NCBI GenBank assembly: GCA_001766965.1
Contig: MEKM01000077.1
Location: 137 to 9,496 of the forward strand
Origin: Acidobacteria bacterium RIFCSPHIGHO2_01_FULL_67_28
GTDB lineage: Bacteria > Acidobacteriota > Terriglobia > Acidiferrales > 2-02-FULL-67-57
Length of the DNA: 9,360 nt
Direction: 5' to 3'
Shown piece after piece: positions 5,864-9,360 of the stretch; the stretch's first letter is position 1; each line of letters begins with the position of its first letter. A program made the translations under genes and the position numbers. Under the pieces are notes generated by a model. The model was not told the DNA's origin and searched no databases. It saw nothing but the letters and a program-made list of their open reading frames with translations.

Positions 5864-6028
5864 TTAGTCTTCTGATTCCCGGGTGAAGTCGCGTTTCTTG
5901 TGCTTGGCGGGCTTTCGTTTCTTCGAGGGAATAACGCGCCCGCCGGGCGGCGCGCCCAGGAGGGCGCGGGCCAGGCGGCGCGTCTGGGTGGCGGAGTCCA
6001 CCGCAGGTTTCTTCTTGCGCCGGCTCAT
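5864..6028 (-). CDS. Small, highly basic 54-aa protein of unknown function
   Basis: The ORF runs from ATG at 6028 to TAA at 5864 on the minus strand and encodes 54 residues. It starts MSRRKKKPAVDSATQTRRLA, has a central GAPPGG turn, a second basic cluster SKKRKPAKHKKR (35-46), and an acidic end (ESED). There is no hydrophobic core, membrane segment or cysteine, and the protein is probably unstructured or nucleic-acid/ribosome binding; that is an inference from composition. The ATG lies only 8 nt after the CCA end of the selenocysteine tRNA, with no Shine-Dalgarno sequence and no room for a separate promoter, so it is likely transcribed with the tRNA. It ends at the repeat cluster. I do not recognise the family. 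Being a real gene is likely but not certain given its size. Confidence 0.55.
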   Translation of the reverse strand: MSRRKKKPAVDSATQTRRLARALLGAPPGGRVIPSKKRKPAKHKKRDFTRESED

Positions 6029-6036
6029 CTACAGTG

Positions 6037-6136
6037 TGGCGGAAGGGTATGGGAGTCGAACCCATCGTCCCCCGGCGTTCGCCGAAGGACCACCGGCTTT
6101 GAAGGCCGGGAGAATCACCGGACCCTGCACCCCTCC
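6037..6136 (-). tRNA. selC: tRNA-Sec (anticodon UCA), selenocysteine tRNA
   Basis: The minus strand gives a complete bacterial selenocysteine tRNA of 100 nt including an encoded CCA. The 8-bp acceptor stem is GGAGGGGT (6136-6129) with ACCCTTCC (6048-6041), then discriminator G (6040) and CCA (6039-6037). The 6-bp D stem is AGGGTC/GATTCT around the 4-nt loop CGGT. The anticodon arm is CCGGC-CTTCAAA-GCCGG with anticodon TCA. The extra arm is long: GTCCTTCGGC pairs with GCCGGGGGAC over GAAC (10 pairs with G-U). The T arm is ATGGG-TTCGACT-CCCAT. The 8-bp acceptor, 6-bp D stem, long variable arm, discriminator G and UCA anticodon are all diagnostic of tRNA-Sec rather than a serine or suppressor tRNA. 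It reads UGA codons with SelB and is charged through SerRS and SelA. None of selA, selB or selD is in the window. Confidence 0.97.
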
Positions 6137-6148
6137 GCCGAAAAAACA

Positions 6149-6154
6149 ATTATA
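6149..6154 (-). promoter_or_regulatory. Consensus -10 box for selC
   Basis: The minus strand reads TATAAT at 6154-6149, 12 nt before the tRNA 5' end at 6136, followed by TGTTTTTT. This is ideally placed to start transcription about 6 nt before the mature tRNA. No -35 box is evident: that region lies inside the end of the upstream 818-aa gene. The tRNA may also receive read-through from that gene, whose stop codon is only 29 nt upstream. Confidence 0.5.
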
Positions 6155-6165
6155 CCGCGGGCGGG

Positions 6166-8622
6166 TCAGGCGGCGCCCTCGGCGAACTGCTCGTAGAGCT
6201 TGGGGTGGGTGCAGACCTCGTAGTAGACGCGCGGGGTCCAGTCGGCCAGCTTGCGGTCGGTCAGGCGGAAGCGCGGCATGCGCGCTTCCCGCAGGATGAG
6301 CTTCTCGAAGCTGTTGCCGATGGGGACGGTGCCGTGGTGCAGGGTCACCTTTTCTTTCTGCCCCAGCAGGTCGGCGGTGATCTCGGTCGAGCTCAAGGAG
6401 ATCTCCTGCTGGAGCTTCTGGAAGCCGGCCTCGTTCAGCGACACGCCCATCACGTTGTAGCGCAGCAGGAACTCCTCCTCTTCGTCCATCCCCGGCGCGG
6501 GGATGCCTTGCAGGAGGAAGACGGAGAACTGGGAGCTGTTGTCGCCGAAGAGCTTCCGCGCCATGCGGGTGCAGCTGGACAGGCGGTCGGAGTCGTTGAG
6601 CGCGCCGGAAATCATGATGCGGGACTCGCCGTCCGTCCAGTAGTGCGGCGGAGAATCCTGGAAGGCGATGCCGAGGCCGAGCTCGAGCACGGGCAGGTCG
6701 TTGGTGCGGGCCCGCTCGTTGTAGGCCTGGCAGACGCGCACGATCTCTTTCGCCAGCAGACAGGCCTTGGCCACCGGGCGCTGGGAGGCGCGGGCGGTGT
6801 CGGTCTCGTAGATGCCGAGGATGAGCGCGTCTCCCTCGATGAAAATCTTCGAGGCCGAGTAGCGCGCCGCCAGCTTGTGCACCGGCTCGTAGAAGTTGAA
6901 ACTGAAGTGGGTGGCGGGGTTCAGTCCGCGCCGCAGCAGCTCCTCGGTGATGCGGGTGGAGTCGCGCACGTCGGCCTTGACCACCACGTGGGCGCGCACC
7001 TGCTCTTCGCCCGCCTCGTGCTCTTCCAGCAGCAAGAACTGGTAGAGGGTGCGGTTGAGCCGGGAGACGTGCCGGGTCTTCTCGTCGTCCACCAGGTGGA
7101 TTTTTTCCAGCAGGCCGTTCAGAACCTGGAGGTGGAGGAAATCGCGGCGCAGCCGCATGAGGTCGCGGGCGAAGCGGACCAGGATGGTTTCGGCGTCGGT
7201 GCGGCTGACGCGGCGCAGGCGCCGGGCCAGCTCTTCCAGTTTTTCCACCGGGAAGTTCCGCGCCGGGAACTGGTCGAGAAGGGTTTCGAGCTCCTGCCAG
7301 CCCTGGCGGTCCACCACCGCGCGCTTCAGCTGCTGGGGGTTGATGGGAGGGCAAAAGTCCTTGTAGAGCGCCTTCAAGTGGTAGCTGGCCAGCACATAGG
7401 GCAGCACGCCGGCCCGTTCCAGCCGCGAATGGAGCTCGCGCAGGAGCGTCTCCTGGGATTCGGTGCGCGGCTCGGGCAGGCCCTGCGCCGAGAGCGCCCC
7501 GAAGAGCCGCTCGGCGTTGGCGGGGTTGCTCAAGACCTCGGCCAGGCGGGTGGCGTGGCTCTGGCGGAGGAATCCAACCTTCTGCTCCAGCTCTTCGACT
7601 TCGCGGGTCAACTGCTGGCGCTGGAGCTCGAGGGCCTTTCCCTCGCGCTCGAGGCCGCCACGCTCCGCTTCGGGGTCTTGGCGGCCGGACCCGCCGCCTA
7701 GCCAGCGCAAGGTCTTGCGGCCGGCCGAGTCCGGCCGGGCCAGCTCCGCCAGGGCCAGCTCGGCTTCGCGCAGGCGGCGGTTCACTTCTTGCAGGTTGTC
7801 CGCGCACTTCTCGAGGCGCTGCTCCAGCCGCGAGAGCTCGTCGCCTTCCGGCAAGGCCAGGCCCTGCTCGCGCAGGAGCTGGGCCATAAGGTCGCGGAGG
7901 CGCTCCTCGAGGTCGACGTCATTGGTGAAATGGCCGAGCATGACGTAGTGCTCGAGGTGGACGACGGCGTCGTTCGGGTTCTCGAGGAAGATGAGCCGGT
8001 TACGGGCCACCTGGTAGAAGTCGGAGAACTCGGAGCCGAAGAGCGCCAGGCGAGCGGGGCGCAGGTTGGTTTCTTCCAGCTCTTCGAGCGTCTGGAAGAG
8101 GGCCTCGCCCACGCCGCGCAGCACGTGGCGGCGGTTGGCCTGGCAGTCGGCGATGCGGGAGTGCAGGACGAAGCTGGCCATGCTGTCCTGGAAGTGCAGG
8201 CTGCCCTTCTTCTCGACGCGCTCCTTGCAGGCCACGCTCAGCTCGGAGAACTGCCGCTGCATTTCGCCGAGCAGCCACTTGTAGACGGCCAGGCGCGCCA
8301 GCAGGTCGATCTCGATGTTGTTGTGCTCCTTGGCCAGGGTGAGGGAATCCGTGAGGACCTTGCCGAGGCGGCGCTTGAACTCGCCGGCGGCGGCGGCGCG
8401 GGTGCGGGCGTCGCTGGGGTAGAGGTCGTGCAGGTGGATTTGGGCGTGGTGGAGAATCTGCTCGAAGAGGAACTGGCTGGCCTGCTCGCGCCAGCGCGGG
8501 CTCAAGAAAACGTCGTGGCGGATGTTGTCCACCCCGACCACCAAGCGGGTGAAGGCCAGCGCCGGCGCGTAGGCCTGCACCGCGCCGCTCAAGGTCGAGG
8601 CCGACTGTTCGGGAGAGGCCAT
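6166..8622 (-). CDS. Large coiled-coil protein with a C-terminal class III nucleotidyl-cyclase-like domain
   Basis: This is an 818-residue cytoplasmic protein (no signal peptide or membrane span). Residues 20-250 are helical and Leu/Arg/Glu-rich; 262-295 and 318-362 have coiled-coil character, separated by a Gly-rich break (WLGGGSG). Residues 390-530 are again helical. The segment 543-705 resembles a class III adenylate/guanylate cyclase domain. VVVKADVRDSTRITEELLRR carries the first metal Asp (551); FIEGDALILGIYE carries the second (598); GALNDSDRLSS has the transition-state Asn676 and Arg680 in the N-x3-R spacing. The usual purine-contacting Lys four residues before Asp598 is Phe594, and the DYT-type specificity segment reads RIMISG, so the substrate may be unusual or the domain may only bind nucleotide. 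Residues 706-818 form an extra C-terminal region I do not recognise. Start ATG 8622 is preceded by CGGGG and an extended -10 promoter. Nothing nearby reveals its signalling partner. Confidence 0.8.
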   Translation of the reverse strand: MASPEQSASTLSGAVQAYAPALAFTRLVVGVDNIRHDVFLSPRWREQASQFLFEQILHHAQIHLHDLYPSDARTRAAAAGEFKRRLGKVLTDSLTLAKEHNNIEIDLLARLAVYKWLLGEMQRQFSELSVACKERVEKKGSLHFQDSMASFVLHSRIADCQANRRHVLRGVGEALFQTLEELEETNLRPARLALFGSEFSDFYQVARNRLIFLENPNDAVVHLEHYVMLGHFTNDVDLEERLRDLMAQLLREQGLALPEGDELSRLEQRLEKCADNLQEVNRRLREAELALAELARPDSAGRKTLRWLGGGSGRQDPEAERGGLEREGKALELQRQQLTREVEELEQKVGFLRQSHATRLAEVLSNPANAERLFGALSAQGLPEPRTESQETLLRELHSRLERAGVLPYVLASYHLKALYKDFCPPINPQQLKRAVVDRQGWQELETLLDQFPARNFPVEKLEELARRLRRVSRTDAETILVRFARDLMRLRRDFLHLQVLNGLLEKIHLVDDEKTRHVSRLNRTLYQFLLLEEHEAGEEQVRAHVVVKADVRDSTRITEELLRRGLNPATHFSFNFYEPVHKLAARYSASKIFIEGDALILGIYETDTARASQRPVAKACLLAKEIVRVCQAYNERARTNDLPVLELGLGIAFQDSPPHYWTDGESRIMISGALNDSDRLSSCTRMARKLFGDNSSQFSVFLLQGIPAPGMDEEEEFLLRYNVMGVSLNEAGFQKLQQEISLSSTEITADLLGQKEKVTLHHGTVPIGNSFEKLILREARMPRFRLTDRKLADWTPRVYYEVCTHPKLYEQFAEGAA

Positions 8623-8651
8623 GGCATCCCCGGGCCGAAGTGATGCGGGAC

Positions 8652-8681
8652 ACTATAGCAAAGTCGTTCCCGCGGCCACAA
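8652..8681 (-). promoter_or_regulatory. Extended -10 promoter of the cyclase-like gene
   Basis: On the minus strand TGCTATAGT (8660-8652) is an extended -10 element (TGn plus TATAGT). TTGTGG (8681-8676) lies 18 bp upstream of the hexamer as a weak -35. The start codon at 8622 is 29 nt downstream of the -10 box. Confidence 0.5.
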
Positions 8682-8750
8682 GCATACGCCCACCGCTCCC
8701 CAAGCTCCGGGCCTGCTTTTCGTGGTAGCGTAGACGTGGCGAGAAAGACG

Positions 8751-8981
8751 ATGGCGGAGTGCCTGCATCTGGACGCCGGCGGGGGTCGCTGCCGGCGAGA
8801 GGCCGCCGCGGGGAGCGCCTTCTGCCCCGGCCACGAGCCGGCAGCGGTCTTCGCGCCCGAGTCGGCGGCAGAAGCGCTGCGGCGGCTCCTGCTGCGGCTG
8901 GTGGCCCTGGGGCTGCTGGCGCTATTCCTGTTCCCGCTCCTGTTCCAGGCCTACCGGATTCTGCGGAACCTGCTCAACTGA
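8751..8981 (+). CDS. Small Cys/His-cluster protein with one C-terminal membrane segment
   Basis: This is a 76-residue protein. The N-terminal part holds Cys4, Cys14, Cys25 and His28 in the order C-x9-C-x10-C-x2-H (ECLHLDAGGGRCRREAAAGS then FCPGH). This pattern suggests a small zinc knuckle like those in proteins with a 'C...GxxC......G..FCxxH' layout. Residues about 49-67 (LLLRLVALGLLALFLFPLLF) form a single transmembrane helix near the C-terminus, ending in YRILRNLLN, so the knuckle would probably face the cytoplasm as in tail-anchored proteins; this orientation is inferred. ATG 8751 is preferred (weak GAGAAAG upstream); an in-frame ATG at 8640 would add 37 residues lacking any recognisable feature and would overlap the divergent promoter. 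The stop codon overlaps the end of the convergent SDR gene. Function unknown. Confidence 0.65.
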   Translation: MAECLHLDAGGGRCRREAAAGSAFCPGHEPAAVFAPESAAEALRRLLLRLVALGLLALFLFPLLFQAYRILRNLLN

Positions 8982-9360
8982 CTTCGACGATGTCTTCGCC
9001 GCCGTCGACGCCGATCACGTTGCCGGTGATCCAGTGGGTGTTGGGGTGGACAAGGACGCCGACGGCGGCGGCCACATCGGCCGGCGTCGTCAGCCGCCCG
9101 TGGGGGTTCTTGCGGCGGGCGCCTTCGAGGAGAGTCTCGTTGCCGGGAATCTTGCGCAGGGCGGGCGTGTCGGTGACGCCGGCGCGGATGGCGTTGGCGG
9201 TGATGCCCTTCGGCGCGAGCTCCATCGCCAGCTGGCGGATGTGCGATTCCAGCACGGCCTTGGCCGCCGACACCGGCCCATAGGAGGGAATCACGCGGCT
9301 GCCGCCGGAGCTGGTCATGGCGAAGATGCGCCCGCCCGTGCCCATCAGGCCGCGCCCGAC
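8974..9360 (-). CDS. FabL-like enoyl-ACP reductase / SDR (N-terminus cut by window edge)
   Basis: The C-terminal 128 residues of a divergent SDR are visible on the minus strand, open at position 9360 and ending with TGA at 8976-8974. Fragment residues RIFAMTSSGGSRVIPSYG then PVSAAKAVLES contain Tyr27 and Lys34 with six residues between them. This Y-x6-K spacing is that of enoyl-ACP reductases (FabI, FabL), not the classical Y-x3-K. NAIRAGVTDTPALRKIPGN, then HGRLTTPADVAAAVGVLV and ITGNVIGVDGG, closely follow the pattern of Bacillus FabL as I remember it, including substitution at the first of the two FabI tyrosines. It is probably an NAD(P)H-dependent trans-2-enoyl-ACP reductase of fatty-acid synthesis, or a related SDR. 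The nucleotide-binding half lies outside the window, so the assignment rests on this half only. The last 8 bp overlap the convergent small membrane-protein gene. Confidence 0.8.
   Translation of the reverse strand, partial: VGRGLMGTGGRIFAMTSSGGSRVIPSYGPVSAAKAVLESHIRQLAMELAPKGITANAIRAGVTDTPALRKIPGNETLLEGARRKNPHGRLTTPADVAAAVGVLVHPNTHWITGNVIGVDGGEDIVEVS

Noticed and set aside
6037..6136. selC as an attachment site of an integrated element
   Set aside because: tRNA-Sec genes are known integration hot spots, but no integrase, phage gene or duplicated tRNA 3' end is visible on either side.
6129..6139. Alternative tRNA 5' end at GGCGGAGG (6139)
   Set aside because: This pairing with CTTCCGCC would give discriminator A and no encoded CCA. 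The register GGAGGGGT/ACCCTTCC gives an 8-bp stem, discriminator G and CCA, as expected for tRNA-Sec.
5748..6149. Minus-strand 133-codon frame through the repeats, the 54-aa ORF and the tRNA
   Set aside because: It spans a tRNA gene, and its sequence is made of translated dispersed repeats, a common source of spurious proteins.
6029..7807. A 592-codon minus-strand open frame overlapping the cyclase-like gene and selC
   Set aside because: It is Arg/Pro/Ala/Gly-rich with no domain, lies in another frame of the 818-aa gene and runs straight through the tRNA.
6205..8643. Long plus-strand open frames opposite the cyclase-like gene
   Set aside because: They are antisense shadows with repetitive Val/Gln/Glu/Leu composition and no motif; the minus-strand frame has the cyclase motifs and a promoter.

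Overview
The window is very GC-rich and densely packed. It holds eight protein-coding genes (two cut by the window edges) and one clear RNA gene, a selenocysteine tRNA. The gene families point to a free-living bacterium, most likely Acidobacteriota or a similar GC-rich soil or sediment lineage. These include a ChlI-like ATPase/VWA pair, a short-chain dehydrogenase, a FabL-type enoyl reductase, a CoA-disulfide-reductase-like flavoprotein and a large coiled-coil protein with a cyclase-like domain. Intergenic GC-rich palindromic repeats fit the same picture. The taxonomic call is an inference, because no rRNA or marker gene is present. Promoters readable by eye are of the ordinary sigma-70 type, several with good -10 boxes.

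Layout. Positions 1-647 (minus) are the N-terminal part of a classical SDR oxidoreductase, divergent from a plus-strand two-gene operon at 809-3535. That operon pairs a ChlI/MoxR-like AAA+ ATPase with a VWA-domain partner, an arrangement seen in metal-chelatase and RavA/ViaA- or CbbQ/CbbO-like activator systems. A 242-bp gap (3536-3777) is filled with hairpins and a 34-bp tandem duplication and ends in a promoter with a structured leader. It leads to an FAD/NAD(P)-dependent disulfide reductase-like protein (3778-5133) and then a cytoplasmic thioredoxin-fold CxxC protein (5178-5717) that appears to have its own, possibly leaderless, promoter. The two may form a thiol-redox pair.

From 5718 to 8622 everything that can be called is on the minus strand. 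A short repeat-rich stretch is followed (reading against the numbering) by a 54-residue basic ORF, the selC tRNA directly in front of it, and an 818-residue protein with an atypical class III nucleotidyl-cyclase-like domain. Divergent from the last is a 76-residue plus-strand protein with a Cys/His cluster and one membrane segment (8751-8981). It converges on, and overlaps by 8 bp, the C-terminal part of a FabL-like SDR on the minus strand (8974-9360).

The most noteworthy points are the complete selC gene, which implies selenocysteine coding in this organism, and its tight linkage to the 54-aa ORF. Next come the degenerate cyclase domain in a family-specific architecture, and the cysteine-bearing, Walker-B-altered AAA+ ATPase next to its VWA partner. 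No intergenic stretch exceeds 300 bp. I see no CRISPR array, insertion sequence, integrase or phage gene.
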